Part shown: positions 8,918-18,246 of the stretch, in pieces
How the letters are laid out: every line of letters begins with the position of its first letter
Numbering within the stretch: position 1 is the first letter of the stretch
Source: Candidatus Competibacteraceae bacterium
GTDB taxonomy: Bacteria > Pseudomonadota > Gammaproteobacteria > Competibacterales > Competibacteraceae
Assembly: GCA_016699715.1 (NCBI GenBank)
Contig: CP065007.1
Span: 2,925,001 to 2,989,000, forward strand
Direction: 5' to 3'
Length of the DNA stretch: 64,000 bases
Position numbers and translations under genes: made by a program
Notes under the pieces: generated by a model
Seen by the model: only the letters and a program-made list of their open reading frames with translations
Told to the model about the DNA's origin: nothing
Databases searched by the model: none

Positions 8918-9838
8918 TCAAACCAGTGTCAGCCAGTCGGGAAATTCATCGCGTCGGCCTTGGACCTGATCGAAGTACATTTCCTGCAGGCGCTGGGTGA
9001 TTGGACCGCGTCGGCCGTTGCCGATGACGCGGCCGTCCACTTCGCGGATCGGCGTCACCTCGGCGGCGGTACCGGTGAAGAAGGCTTCATCGGCGATATA
9101 CACCTCGTCGCGGGTGATGCGCTTTTCCCGGACTGAAATCCCGAGGTCGGCGGCGAAACGGATGATGGTGTCACGGGTGATGCCTTCCAGCGCCGACGTC
9201 AGATCAGGGGTATGGATCAAGCCATCGCGGACGATAAAAACGTTCTCACCGCTACCCTCCGCCACGTAGCCTTCGGTATCCAGCAGCAATGCTTCGTCGT
9301 AGCCGTCACGCAGGGCCTCGGACAGCGCCAGCATCGAATTCATGTAATTACCGTTGGCCTTGGCCTTGCACATGGCAATGTTGACATGGTGCCGGCTGAA
9401 CGACGAGGTGCGGATACGGATACCGCGCTCCAGGTTTTCCGCGCCCAGATAGGCGCCCCATTCCCAGGCGGCGACGATGGCGTGGACCTTGAGATTGTCG
9501 GCGCGCAGCCCCATGCCTTCGGCGCCAAAGAAGCACATCGGCCGGATGTAGGCACTGGCCAGATTGTTGGCGCGTACCGCCTGCCGGCAGGCTTCGTTGA
9601 TTTCCGCCTTGCTGTACGGCAGCGGCATGCCGAGGATATGGGCGGAACGAAACAACCGGTCGGTATGGGCCTGCAAGCGGAAAATCGCGGCACCCCGGTG
9701 GGTGGCATAGGCCCGAACCCCTTCGAACACCCCCATGCCGTAGTGCAGGGTATGGGTCAACACATGGGTGTTGGCCTCGCGCCAGGGCACCAGTTCGCCG
9801 TCGTACCAGATCAGACCATCACGGTCGGCCATCGTCAT
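8918..9838 (-). CDS. ilvE: Branched-chain amino acid aminotransferase
   Basis: A class IV PLP-dependent aminotransferase of about 306 residues, the usual length for IlvE. It catalyses the last step of valine, leucine and isoleucine synthesis. It opens with GLIWYDGELVPWREANTHVL and the HYGMGVFEGVRAY segment diagnostic of IlvE. The PLP lysine lies in the K-A-x-G-N-Y region. The C-terminal EGSGENVFIV and TGTAAEVTPI loops that bind cofactor phosphate are present. The ATG at 9838 is chosen because GGAGAG precedes it by 7 bases; the reading frame extends to 9907 without a better site. Downstream leucine genes (leuCDB) and the transporter lie 34 kb away in the window. Confidence 0.95.
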   Translation of the reverse strand: MTMADRDGLIWYDGELVPWREANTHVLTHTLHYGMGVFEGVRAYATHRGAAIFRLQAHTDRLFRSAHILGMPLPYSKAEINEACRQAVRANNLASAYIRPMCFFGAEGMGLRADNLKVHAIVAAWEWGAYLGAENLERGIRIRTSSFSRHHVNIAMCKAKANGNYMNSMLALSEALRDGYDEALLLDTEGYVAEGSGENVFIVRDGLIHTPDLTSALEGITRDTIIRFAADLGISVREKRITRDEVYIADEAFFTGTAAEVTPIREVDGRVIGNGRRGPITQRLQEMYFDQVQGRRDEFPDWLTLV

Positions 9839-9917
9839 CGTTCGACTCTCCAAAACAAGGCTGCTTGCGCGCGCGTCGGCGCCCGTTGCTCGAATGCATC
9901 GCCCCACGCCCGGCGCT

Positions 9918-12812
9918 TCAATCGCTTTCCATCAGCCGCCGCCAGATGCGGCTCACACCCTCGCGAATCTCCCGCGCCTCGTCGGCCGGGATGCGGGCGG
10001 GCTGTTCTTGCAGCTTGAGTAAGTGAATGCGCCGACGCAGGCTTCGATAGGCGTTACGCAACCGGGCCGCATCGGCGACGGACAGGATGCCGAATCGCTC
10101 CAGCCCGTCGGTCTGCCGGATATTGTCGGTGTAGGTCAGCAGATCCGGATAACGGTGGGCGTTCGCCAAGATTTTATATTGCACCATAAATTCGATGTCG
10201 GCGATACCACCCCGGCCCTGCTTGAGATCGAAGGTTTCGGCGGTGCTGGCGTCCAGTTCGGCGCGCATCCGCTCACGCATGTCGCGGACCTCCTGGCACA
10301 GCGCAACCGGATCGCGCCCGCGCCCCAAAACCTCCCGGCGGACGGTTTGGAATCGCTCGGTCAGCGCCGCCGGCCCCGCCACCGCTCGCGTCCGCGCCAA
10401 CGCCTGATGTTCCCAGGTCCAGGCCTGGCGTTGCTGGTATTCGGCGAAAGCCTCGAAGGAGCTGACCAGCAGACCGGCGCGACCGCTGGGCCGTAGCCGG
10501 GTGTCCACCTCGTACAGATCGCCGGCACCGGTGCGGGTGGTCAGCAAATAGATGATCCGCTGCACCAGCTTGGCGAAAAAGGCGGTGTTGTCGATCTGGC
10601 GCGGACCGGCGGTCATTTGCTGGTCACCGACGCTGTCGTGCAGAAACACCAGATCCAGGTCGGAACCGTAGTTCAACTCGATGCCGCCCAGCTTGCCGTA
10701 GGCGAGGATGGCGAAGCGCGCCTCCCGCTTTACCCCATCCACCACGCACTCGGGTGGACCGAAGCGGGGCAGCAGATCGGCCCAGGCCAGTTCCAGCACC
10801 TTGCGCAGCAGGACTTCGGCAATTTCGGTCAGATGGTCGCTGACGATCATCAAGGGCATCGCGCCACTGATGTCGGCGGCGGCGACCCGCAACACGTTGG
10901 CCTGCTTAAAATAGCGCAGAGCGTTCAGCAATTCCTCGGCGTCGCCCGCCGGCGCGCGCGCCAGTTGCTGCTCCAATTCCGACACCAACTGCTGGCGATC
11001 CAGCGGCGCGTAGAGCGTGGCGGGGTTGAGCAGATCATCGAGCAGCAGCGGATAGCGGGTCAGATGGGTGGCGATCCAGCTGCTGGCGGCGCACAGCTTA
11101 ATCAGTTGCGCCAGCGCCTGCGGATGCTCGGCCAGCAGCGCCAAGTACACCGAGCGGCGGGCCACCGCTTCCAGCAGATTGAAAACGCGCTCCAGCGTCG
11201 CCGCTGGCCGTGGCCCGGCGGCGGCGGCTTCCAGCACCCGCGGCACCAGCACGTCCAGGCGTTCGCGCCCGCGTGGACTCATCGCCCGGTAGCTGAACCC
11301 GGTCTTCAGCGCCCGCAGCCGATTCCAGGCCAGCACCGGGTCTTCGAACCCCTGCTCGGCCAATACCTGGAGCGCGCCTTCCTCGCCGGACTCGTCTCCC
11401 CACAGGACCGCCAGTCCCTCCTGGCGGGTCCCGGCATCCGTCGCCGCGTCGCCGAAGACCTGAGCGAACTGCTGGCTCACTGCCCGAACGTGTCGCGCCA
11501 ACTCGCCGGCAAACGTGCCCCAGTCGGGCTGGCCCATCGCGTGGGCCAGTCGCAGTTGGGCCAGTTCGTCGTCCGGCAGCTCGTGGGTTTGCTGGTCGGC
11601 CCAGGCTTGCAGCCGGTTCTCGACCCGGCGCAGAAAGGCATAGGCCTGCTTGAGGTCGGCCACCGCCGCCGCCGGCAGCCGGTCGCTGACGGCCAGATAG
11701 TCCAGCACCGCCAGGATGCCGCGTTCCCGCAACGCCGGCTCACGGCCACCGTAGATCAGTTGAAAAGCCTGGCCGATGAATTCGATTTCGCGGATGCCGC
11801 CCGGCCCCAGCTTGATGTTGCGCTGCATACCTTTGCGTTCGACTTCCTGGGCGATCAGCGTCTTCATGCCGCGCAGCGCTTCGAACGCGCCATAATCGAG
11901 GTAACGGCGGTAGACGAACGGCCGCAGCCCGGCCAGCAAGCGCTCGCCGGCTTCCCGGTCGCCGGCGATCACCCGGGCCTTGATCATGGCGTAACGTTCC
12001 CAGTCGCGGCCGTGATTCTGGTAATAGTCCTCTAAAGCGGCGAAGGAAATCGCCAGCGGTCCCGAATCGCCGAACGGCCGCAGACGCATGTCGACCCGGA
12101 ACACGAAGCCGTCGGCGGTCGGCTCGGCCAGCACTTTGATCAACCGCTGCCCGAGTCGGCGGAAAAATTCTTCGTTGGCGACGGCCCGCGCGCCGTCGGT
12201 CTGACCCTGGCGCGGAAACGTGAAGATCAGGTCGATGTCCGAGGAGAAGTTGAGCTCGCGCCCGCCCAGCTTGCCCATGCCCAGCACCACCAGGCGCTGC
12301 GCTTGGCCGTCGGCATCGCGCGGCACGCCGAAGCGCTGGCCCTGCCAGGCGTGCAAGCGCTCCAGCGCGGCATCGACCGCCGCCTCCGCCAGATCGGATA
12401 GGTCACCCAGCGTTTCCGTCAAGTCCGCCAGCCCGGCCAGATCGCGCCAGGCAATGCGGACCATTTCCCGGCGGCGGAACCGGCGCAACAGAACACCGAG
12501 TTGAGTCTCGTCGGCCGCATCCGCCAACGGCTGCTCCAAGCGTACCCGACACTCGCCCGTCGTCCGGGTTCGTTCCAGATCGCCGCTAGCCAGTAGTTCC
12601 GCCAGCAGCGCCGGCTCACGGATGCAGGCGCGGGCGACGAACTCGCTGCCTGCCCAGACCGAGACCCATTGCCGCGGCAGCGCCTCGCCTTCCGGCGGCT
12701 CCAGAGCCGTCGCGCGGGCGGCGGCGGCGAACGCCTCCCAATACTGGGCAACTTCGGGTCGCAGCTCTGGCGGCAAGCGCCGCAATTCCGCCTCAATGCC
12801 GGTCATGGCCAT
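9918..12812 (-). CDS. glnE: Bifunctional glutamine synthetase adenylyltransferase/adenylyl-removing enzyme
   Basis: A 964-residue protein, close to the usual 940-1000 of GlnE. It controls glutamine synthetase by adding or removing AMP in response to PII. Two nucleotidyltransferase domains are visible. The N-terminal deadenylylase has GKLGGRELNFSSDIDLIF around residues 181-197. The C-terminal adenylylase has GKLGGIELNYGSDLDLVF near residue 720. Each is followed by the helical GlnD-PII-uridylyltransferase-like domain, and the protein ends in helical segments. It starts at an ATG with a second ATG two codons in, without an obvious Shine-Dalgarno. It lies between ilvE and a DUF945 gene with only 6 bp to the latter. 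Confidence 0.96.
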   Translation of the reverse strand: MAMTGIEAELRRLPPELRPEVAQYWEAFAAAARATALEPPEGEALPRQWVSVWAGSEFVARACIREPALLAELLASGDLERTRTTGECRVRLEQPLADAADETQLGVLLRRFRRREMVRIAWRDLAGLADLTETLGDLSDLAEAAVDAALERLHAWQGQRFGVPRDADGQAQRLVVLGMGKLGGRELNFSSDIDLIFTFPRQGQTDGARAVANEEFFRRLGQRLIKVLAEPTADGFVFRVDMRLRPFGDSGPLAISFAALEDYYQNHGRDWERYAMIKARVIAGDREAGERLLAGLRPFVYRRYLDYGAFEALRGMKTLIAQEVERKGMQRNIKLGPGGIREIEFIGQAFQLIYGGREPALRERGILAVLDYLAVSDRLPAAAVADLKQAYAFLRRVENRLQAWADQQTHELPDDELAQLRLAHAMGQPDWGTFAGELARHVRAVSQQFAQVFGDAATDAGTRQEGLAVLWGDESGEEGALQVLAEQGFEDPVLAWNRLRALKTGFSYRAMSPRGRERLDVLVPRVLEAAAAGPRPAATLERVFNLLEAVARRSVYLALLAEHPQALAQLIKLCAASSWIATHLTRYPLLLDDLLNPATLYAPLDRQQLVSELEQQLARAPAGDAEELLNALRYFKQANVLRVAAADISGAMPLMIVSDHLTEIAEVLLRKVLELAWADLLPRFGPPECVVDGVKREARFAILAYGKLGGIELNYGSDLDLVFLHDSVGDQQMTAGPRQIDNTAFFAKLVQRIIYLLTTRTGAGDLYEVDTRLRPSGRAGLLVSSFEAFAEYQQRQAWTWEHQALARTRAVAGPAALTERFQTVRREVLGRGRDPVALCQEVRDMRERMRAELDASTAETFDLKQGRGGIADIEFMVQYKILANAHRYPDLLTYTDNIRQTDGLERFGILSVADAARLRNAYRSLRRRIHLLKLQEQPARIPADEAREIREGVSRIWRRLMESD

Positions 12813-12818
12813 CGAAGC

Positions 12819-14417
12819 TTATTGCTGGGCCGGCTTTTCCGGAGCCGGCTTGTCCGGGGCCGGCTCCCCGGCGCTGCTGTTCGGTTCCAGCGGCGGTTCT
12901 TCTTCCTGAACGCCGTCATCCGGTGTCAGCGGCATCGTCTCCAAGTCATCGAGACTTTCCTCGGCAACCGGCGGCGCCAGCGGAATTTCCTGATCGTTCA
13001 CGAACAACCTGCCATCCTCGAACCGCGCGGTGGTTTGGTAGCGATCGTCTTCAAGTCGGACGAAACCGGCGGCTGTCAGTCCCTGAAGCTGCTGTGCAAC
13101 CTGCTGCTCGGCCATGGTTTGCACGGCCTGTTCACCAACTTCTCGACCCTGCTCCTTGATCTGTGCCCGCAAGTCCTTTTTCGCCTGATCGATCAGCATG
13201 GTTTCCACCAGCGGCTTGGACGCCGTGATGTCGGCCAATCCCTTTCCCAACGTACCCAACAAGCTCATCGGATCTTGTGCCGGATTGATCGCACCAGGGT
13301 CCTGGAAATTCAGCGTCAGCTTGCCTCGCCACTCGCCTTGGGCCAGGGTGGCCTGGGTATCGAGCACGAATTCCGGTTTGCCGCGCAGCAACGCCTTCAC
13401 CAGTTCCAGCAGTTCGTCGAGCGCCTGGGGATCGTCGGGATTGCCCGCGGTTTTTTCCTGCCATTGTTGGATTTGGGCGGCAGTGGAACCGTCCAATTGG
13501 CGAAGCGCCACCCGTATGCTGCCGGTGCCGCTTTGCTGATCCACGGTCACCTTGTCGGCTTTGAACAGGACCTCGCCGGCCACCTGTTGTGGACTCGTTT
13601 GGCTCAGATTCCCGGTCACGCTCAGATTATCGATCGCAAAGGGCGCTTTCGCCGATTGATCCTGCCCGCGCAGTTCGCCGATCTTGAGGCTGGATTCCCC
13701 GAACATCAGATCGAAGGCTCCCTTGCGCTGGTTCACCGTCATGGTGAGATCGCGCAAGTCAAACTGGCCGATCCCAACCGGCTGATCAGCACCGGCTTCC
13801 ACCGATTTGCCGACGATTTCCAGACTGTCGGCACTCATGCCGCCCTGGATCGCGGCGTTATGGGGCGCAACCTGAAACTGGCCTTGCAGCCCGGAAAACT
13901 TGAGGCTTTGCAGGTCGTCACCCACTTGTTCGAGGTTCAGCGGAGGCATGGTGATGGAGGTATCGCTGGCGCCGTCGAAACCGACCCGCGAAATAGCCAC
14001 CACCGGCTCTTGGTCGCCATACCACTGGGCCAGTTCGCGAGTCCAGGCGCTGCTATTCGTGTCCAGCGTGGCGCGCACCACCGCGCCGGTCCATTGCATC
14101 GGCACGCCCGGCGCACCCTGACCCGCCAGCGGCAGTGGGCCGTGATAGACCTCTTGCCGGATCGTGAACGAGGGGTCCGGCTGGTCCGGATCGTGCTCTT
14201 CCGGCAGCGTGAACTGGACGCGGGTTTCGATTTGCGACGAGAACAGTCCACGCTGGTAACTGGCCGTGCTGAGCTTGACGTTGGGGTTGCTTGAGCCTTG
14301 CGCCAAGGCATCCTGGTACCAGCGTTCCGCTTGATAGCCCGACCAATAGGCCGCGCCGACGAAGCCCACCACCGCCAGTATCAAAACGACCACGATGATG
14401 CCGAGTAACTTTTTCAT
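12819..14417 (-). CDS. YdgA-family DUF945 protein
   Basis: A 532-residue protein that starts with one N-terminal hydrophobic helix (LLGIIVVVLILAVVGFVGAAYW) and then the YWSGYQAERWYQDAL segment typical of the DUF945/YdgA family. The rest is a long beta-rich periplasmic-type region with AsmA-like repeats, ending in a disordered Pro/Glu/Ala-rich tail (about the last 60 residues). Family members are inner-membrane-anchored periplasmic proteins of unknown biochemical role, linked to motility and envelope functions in some species. The ATG at 14417 is preferred because GGAGGA precedes it and the membrane anchor begins right after. It is followed by glnE 6 bp downstream, so the two are probably co-transcribed. 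Confidence 0.82.
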   Translation of the reverse strand: MKKLLGIIVVVLILAVVGFVGAAYWSGYQAERWYQDALAQGSSNPNVKLSTASYQRGLFSSQIETRVQFTLPEEHDPDQPDPSFTIRQEVYHGPLPLAGQGAPGVPMQWTGAVVRATLDTNSSAWTRELAQWYGDQEPVVAISRVGFDGASDTSITMPPLNLEQVGDDLQSLKFSGLQGQFQVAPHNAAIQGGMSADSLEIVGKSVEAGADQPVGIGQFDLRDLTMTVNQRKGAFDLMFGESSLKIGELRGQDQSAKAPFAIDNLSVTGNLSQTSPQQVAGEVLFKADKVTVDQQSGTGSIRVALRQLDGSTAAQIQQWQEKTAGNPDDPQALDELLELVKALLRGKPEFVLDTQATLAQGEWRGKLTLNFQDPGAINPAQDPMSLLGTLGKGLADITASKPLVETMLIDQAKKDLRAQIKEQGREVGEQAVQTMAEQQVAQQLQGLTAAGFVRLEDDRYQTTARFEDGRLFVNDQEIPLAPPVAEESLDDLETMPLTPDDGVQEEEPPLEPNSSAGEPAPDKPAPEKPAQQ

Positions 14418-14470
14418 GCCTGTTGTCCTCCAGGGTTCCAATGAGCGGCATTATTCCACAAACCGTCCAT

Positions 14471-14495
14471 AAAAAAGCCCTGATGAAGCAGGGCG
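14471..14495 (-). terminator. Rho-independent terminator after the dehydratase gene
   Basis: On the minus strand a GCCCTG / CAGGGC stem (14489-14494 and 14477-14482) with a 6-base loop is followed by six consecutive T residues (14476 down to 14471). It lies about 65 bp after the stop of the hot-dog dehydratase gene (14558) and before the DUF945 gene, and would separate these two units. Confidence 0.75.
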
Positions 14496-14557
14496 TTTTC
14501 GAATTTCGCCCGTGGTGGGCAGGGCGTCAACCGAATCGCCGATGGCCCCAGCCCGCT

Positions 14558-14860
14558 TCAATCGCCCGCCAGTGTCAGGCGGCCTCGCGCCAGCAACCGG
14601 CCATCGTCCCCCAGACAGTCGAAGCGAGTCCCACCGGAACCGGACTCCATGAACCGAATCGTGAATGGCCGCTCCGGGCGCAGCGGCGCCAGAAACTTCG
14701 CCTGTGGGATTCCCACCGGTCGGTCAGCCGGACGCCAGGCCGCGAACGCCCGCAGCACCTCATCCAGCAACACCACCCCCGGCACAATCGGGTTGCCAGG
14801 GAAATGCCCAGCCAGACCGGGATGGTCGGCGGCGATCACGCAATGCTGTTCAAAGCGCAT
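14558..14860 (-). CDS. FabZ-like hot-dog 3-hydroxyacyl-ACP dehydratase (ApeI-like)
   Basis: A 100-residue single hot-dog domain. GHFPGNPIVPGVVLLDE around residues 18-34 is the FabZ-type catalytic region with His19. The protein is shorter than FabZ (about 150), which fits the small dehydratases of aryl-polyene and related fatty-acid-like clusters. It would remove water from a 3-hydroxyacyl-ACP. The ATG at 14860 is chosen because the hot-dog fold begins immediately after it; the frame stays open further upstream (to 14953), but that extension lies inside the ligase gene. It overlaps the preceding acyl-AMP ligase by 11 bp and is followed by a terminator, so the pair is a two-gene unit. The real acyl substrate is unknown. 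Confidence 0.75.
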   Translation of the reverse strand: MRFEQHCVIAADHPGLAGHFPGNPIVPGVVLLDEVLRAFAAWRPADRPVGIPQAKFLAPLRPERPFTIRFMESGSGGTRFDCLGDDGRLLARGRLTLAGD

Positions 14861-16169
14861 GATCGGCCTCCGTAGCCGACGGCGGCGACCGGGCGAACGC
14901 CCGCAAAGTGTCGCGCGTAATCTTGCCGGTTTCGTTGCGCGGCAGGCGCTCAACTTTAAGCAGCGGGCGCGGCAGGAACACGGGATCGAGTCGCTGCGCC
15001 AGCGCGGCGAGCACCTGGCGCTCGCTCAGACCCGGCGCAACGACCGCGGCTCCGAGTCGTTGGACCTCACTCCCGATTCCGTCCGGTAACCAAAACACCC
15101 CTTCCAGCACCCCTTCAATCTGGTTGAGCTGGTGATTGAGATACCTCAGCGACGTGCGTTTTCCGGCGATATTGACCAGATCCTCAAGTCGGCCGAACAG
15201 CTTGAATTCCGCCTCGCCACAGGGTTCAACAGCGTCACTGAGAAGCACCGGCTCCGGTAGATGCGCGCCGGACAGCGCGCCGTCCCACAGGTGAAAACCG
15301 TCGTACAGCCGCCAGTGATCACCGTCCAGGGTGCGGCGACTGGCGATGGAGCCGGCTTCGGTGCAACCGTAGATTTCCAGTACCGGCGCACCGAACACGG
15401 TTTCGGCCCGTCCGGCGAGCGCGGGCGACAGCGGCGCGGTGGCCGAGATCAGAAAAGCCGTGGCCGGCCAGCGCAGTTCGGCCCGGATGCAGGCTTGCAG
15501 ATGAACGGGCGTGGTCACCAACACTCGCGGTGGCGGCGCCGATTCCAGGGCCACGCGCACGTCATCGGGGAAAAACGGCCGGCCGGCGTGGACGCTGACG
15601 CCACTGGCCAGCGAGGTCATGATCGTCGTTTCCAGGCCGTACATGTGCTGGGCCGGCACGGTCGCGACAAGGGTCATGCCGGGTTCGAAACCGAAGCGTT
15701 GCCGTGCCTGGCGCGCGCCGCTGACCAGCTCGCCCCAGCGTTTCGGATGGGGTTTGGCGCGGCCGGTGCTGCCGGAGGTAAAGGCAATCGCCATCACCTG
15801 GTCGGCCGGTAACGCGGGGACAGCGGGCACGGCGCCGCTCTCCATCGTCTCCGGCGCGAGCCAGGACTCGATATCGCTGTCCGTGATGCGCTGGCTGTCG
15901 GGATAATCCTCGGCCAAATCGCGCAGATGCAGGTGGGCGCGGCTGGAGGGCAGCAGACTGGTTTGCCCGTTCGCGCCCACGGCGGCGAACGCGACCAGAA
16001 ACAGGTAGCGGTCCTCGCACAGATTGAAAATGAAGCGCGCGGGCGGCAACCGGCGGGCGACAGCGCCGACATGGCGCAGAAACACCGCGCGGCCGATGGG
16101 TCGATTCCGCCGCCAAGCGATCGGAGCATCGGCCGCGGTTGCTGACAGCAAAAGCAGTTTGACTGGCAT
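14850..16169 (-). CDS. Acyl-AMP ligase (ANL superfamily, ApeH-like)
   Basis: A 439-residue adenylate-forming enzyme. The A3-type phosphate loop is TSGSTGRAKPHPKRW. The A5 region is LEIYGCTEAGSIASRR. The A8 hinge is FKLFGRLEDLVNIAGKR and the A10 catalytic lysine lies in LPRNETGKITRD. It would activate a carboxylic acid as an acyl-adenylate and pass it to CoA or an acyl carrier. It is shorter than most acyl-CoA synthetases at its N-terminus, as in the AMP-ligases of aryl-polyene clusters. The ATG at 16169 (MPVKLLLLSA) is chosen because upstream codons encode an implausible Arg-rich leader. It is translationally coupled to the dehydratase. No carrier protein, ketosynthase or 4-coumaroyl-type tyrosine ammonia-lyase gene is nearby. 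Confidence 0.8.
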   Translation of the reverse strand: MPVKLLLLSATAADAPIAWRRNRPIGRAVFLRHVGAVARRLPPARFIFNLCEDRYLFLVAFAAVGANGQTSLLPSSRAHLHLRDLAEDYPDSQRITDSDIESWLAPETMESGAVPAVPALPADQVMAIAFTSGSTGRAKPHPKRWGELVSGARQARQRFGFEPGMTLVATVPAQHMYGLETTIMTSLASGVSVHAGRPFFPDDVRVALESAPPPRVLVTTPVHLQACIRAELRWPATAFLISATAPLSPALAGRAETVFGAPVLEIYGCTEAGSIASRRTLDGDHWRLYDGFHLWDGALSGAHLPEPVLLSDAVEPCGEAEFKLFGRLEDLVNIAGKRTSLRYLNHQLNQIEGVLEGVFWLPDGIGSEVQRLGAAVVAPGLSERQVLAALAQRLDPVFLPRPLLKVERLPRNETGKITRDTLRAFARSPPSATEADHAL

Positions 16170-16303
16170 AATGGCAAGGATGATCCGGTAGACCCGGAAA
16201 AATCGACGAAATCCGCGACGCAAGCGCCGCGTTCGCACAGCAAGGCGGCAGGGGCCACACAGAGGGCGACTGTCGTTAATTTAGCAAAGTTTAGAGGAAC
16301 CCG

Positions 16304-16546
16304 ATGTCTTCCAAACCCGATTCCGACCAGACTGGCAACACCTCCACCTCTTCTCCCGGTCCACTGGGCATCATCCTGAGCGTGCTATCCGCTTTTTTCG
16401 GGGTGCAAAGCGAGAAAAACCGCGCGCGGGATTTCCAGCATGGTCGTCCCATTCACTATATTTTGGTCGGGCTGATCATGACCCTGCTGCTGATCCTTGG
16501 GGTACTGATCGCGGTCAAACTGGCATTGCGCTCCGCCGGCGTCTAA
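16304..16546 (+). CDS. DUF2970 family small membrane protein
   Basis: An 80-residue protein with GIILSVLSAFFGVQSEKNRARDFQ and one C-terminal transmembrane helix (HYILVGLIMTLLLILGVLIAVKLAL), the characteristic DUF2970 layout. Members are short proteobacterial inner-membrane proteins of unknown role. A purine-rich AGAGGA ribosome site precedes the ATG. The gene ends only 25 bp before the left inverted repeat of an insertion sequence. Its old downstream neighbour is probably the peptidoglycan-binding protein at 18308. Confidence 0.85.
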   Translation: MSSKPDSDQTGNTSTSSPGPLGIILSVLSAFFGVQSEKNRARDFQHGRPIHYILVGLIMTLLLILGVLIAVKLALRSAGV

Positions 16547-16564
16547 CCTGAAGCGGCGACTCTC

Positions 16565-16571
16565 TTCCAAA
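16565..16571. repeat. Left target-site duplication of the IS
   Basis: TTCCAAA, identical to 18269-18275 beyond the right end of the element. A reading of 8 bp (CTTCCAAA) would need an unequal G count at the IS ends, so 7 bp is preferred. Confidence 0.8.
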
Positions 16572-16593
16572 GGGGCGTAACCAGTCGAGCGCG
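16572..16593. repeat. Left terminal inverted repeat of the IS
   Basis: 22 bases, starting GGGGCGTAACC and rich in G/C at the inner end, are the exact reverse complement of 18247-18268. The GGG start is typical for ISKra4-type ends. Confidence 0.88.
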
Positions 16594-16698
16594 GGGTAGC
16601 GCGCCGGGGTGGAAAGGGGCGGTGGGTCCCTTGCCCGGTTGACCCGGAGGTGGGTAGATTGATGTCACCCAACAAGCAATCACCCGAGGAACCCACCG

Positions 16699-18238
16699 AT
16701 GTCGATGATGTGGCCGTTGACGACCGAAGGCAAGGGGTTGGACCTGTCGGCGCACTTGGCGGTGCTGACCGGGTTCGTGTACGACGCCGCCCGCGACGGC
16801 TTGCCGGCGCACGAACTGGAGCACGGCCTGTGGTCGCGCCTGTTGCGACTGGGTCATGAGATGCAAGCGCAGTATTTTGCCTTGGTGGGCGACGGGGATT
16901 GCGGCAAAACCCTGACGCTGGCCGACGGGCGAGTGGTCAAGCGCTTGCCCAAACCCCATGGCCGACCCTATCGGTCGATCTTTGGCGACTTCACCCTGGT
17001 GCGGGTGGTCTACGGCACGCGGGAAGGCCAGGCGATCGAGGCGGCGCCGCTGGATGCCCGGCTGGGGTTGCCCGAGGGCGTTTTCCTATCTCTTGCAGGA
17101 CTGGGATCAAGCGCTGGCGGTGGAGAATCCCTACGGTCAGGTCAACACGGTGCTGGCGCGCATCCTGGGTCTGAAACAGTCGGTGGCCAGCCTGGAGGCG
17201 ATGACCCGGACCCTGGCCGGGGCGGTGGCCGGTCATGAAGCGGCCCGACCGCCGCCGGCCCCGGCGACGGGCCAGCAGCTCGTGGTGCTGAGCGCCGATG
17301 GCAAGGGGGTCCCGATCCGCAAGCCGGCCGACGCCCCGACCATCGCCGCCCACGACCACACCCGAGGGCCGAAGCCGGATCGTAAGAAGATGGCCGTGCT
17401 CGGTGCGGCCTATCAGATCGAGCCGCATCCGCGTACCGCCACCGCCGTGGTCGAGTCCTTGTTTCGCGATCCGACCGCCCCCACGGAACCCTCGGCGACG
17501 CCCCGACCGGCGCCTCGACAGAAACGGCTGTGCGCGGTGTTGCCGGTGGCCGCCGCCGTGGCGGCGGCGCTCGCCGCACCGCGCCCGGTCGAGGTGGTGT
17601 TCCCCTGGTTGCGGGCTGAGGCTCGCCAGCGCGACCCCGACCACCGGCAAACCTGGGTCCTGCTGATGGACGGTCAGCCGGCGTTGTGGGACGCCGCGGC
17701 GGACACCTTGGGCGACACCGCGCGGGTCGAGATCCTCGATCTGCTCCATGCGACCGGCTATTTGTGGGACGCCGTTCACCTGTTTCAGCCGTCCGGTAGC
17801 CCGCTGGCGACTAAACTGATGAAGGTGCTGGTGCATGCCCTGCTCGACGGGGTGGGGACCGGGGTGATTCGCTGGCTACAGGACCTGGCCGAGCAGGGCC
17901 ACCTGTCCGCCGCCGCCCGCGCCCGGCTGGAACAGATTCACGGTTATTTCGACCGCCACCGCGACCGCATTCATTACGATCGGTATCTCGCCGCCGGCTA
18001 TCCCATCGCCTCAGGGGTGATCGAAGGGGCCTGCCGCCATGCGGTCAAGGACCGGATGGAACGGGCCGGGATGCATTGGACCCTGCCCGGCGCCCAGGCC
18101 CTGTTGAACCTGCGCTGCGTGGCGCTCAACGACGAATGGGAGCCGTTCATGAACCATTACATCCAAACCGAAACGGCGCGCCTCTATGCGAACATCCCGA
18201 GCCAACCCCCATCCACCCGGCTTCGACTCGTCGCCTGA
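16699..18238 (+). pseudogene. ISKra4-family transposase, split by a +1 frame change
   Basis: The first frame (16699 to about 17085) encodes the N-terminal part with GRPYRSIFGDFTLVRVVYG and DARLGLPEG. The homologous protein continues in the next frame with FSYLLQDWDQALAVENPYGQ to the stop at 18238. The crossing lies at about 17079-17087 in the run CGTTTTCCT. The catalytic residues are all in the second part: D in LSADGKGVPI, D in LLMDGQPALWD and E in SGVIEGACRHAVKDRM, which is the ISKra4 DDE triad. Joined, the product is about 512 residues. Either a single-base mutation killed the gene or the slippery run supports programmed frameshifting. The rest of the frame is free of stops, which argues the event is young or programmed. 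Confidence 0.85.
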
Positions 18239-18246
18239 ACCAAGGG

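Noticed and set aside
10617..12035. A 472-residue plus-strand frame opposite glnE
   Set aside because: It is an antisense shadow in GC-rich sequence, rich in Gln, Arg and His with no domain, while the minus strand is an intact GlnE.
12669..14294. A 541-residue plus-strand frame opposite the DUF945 gene
   Set aside because: It has no ribosome site or family motif and lies antisense to a credible membrane-anchored protein.
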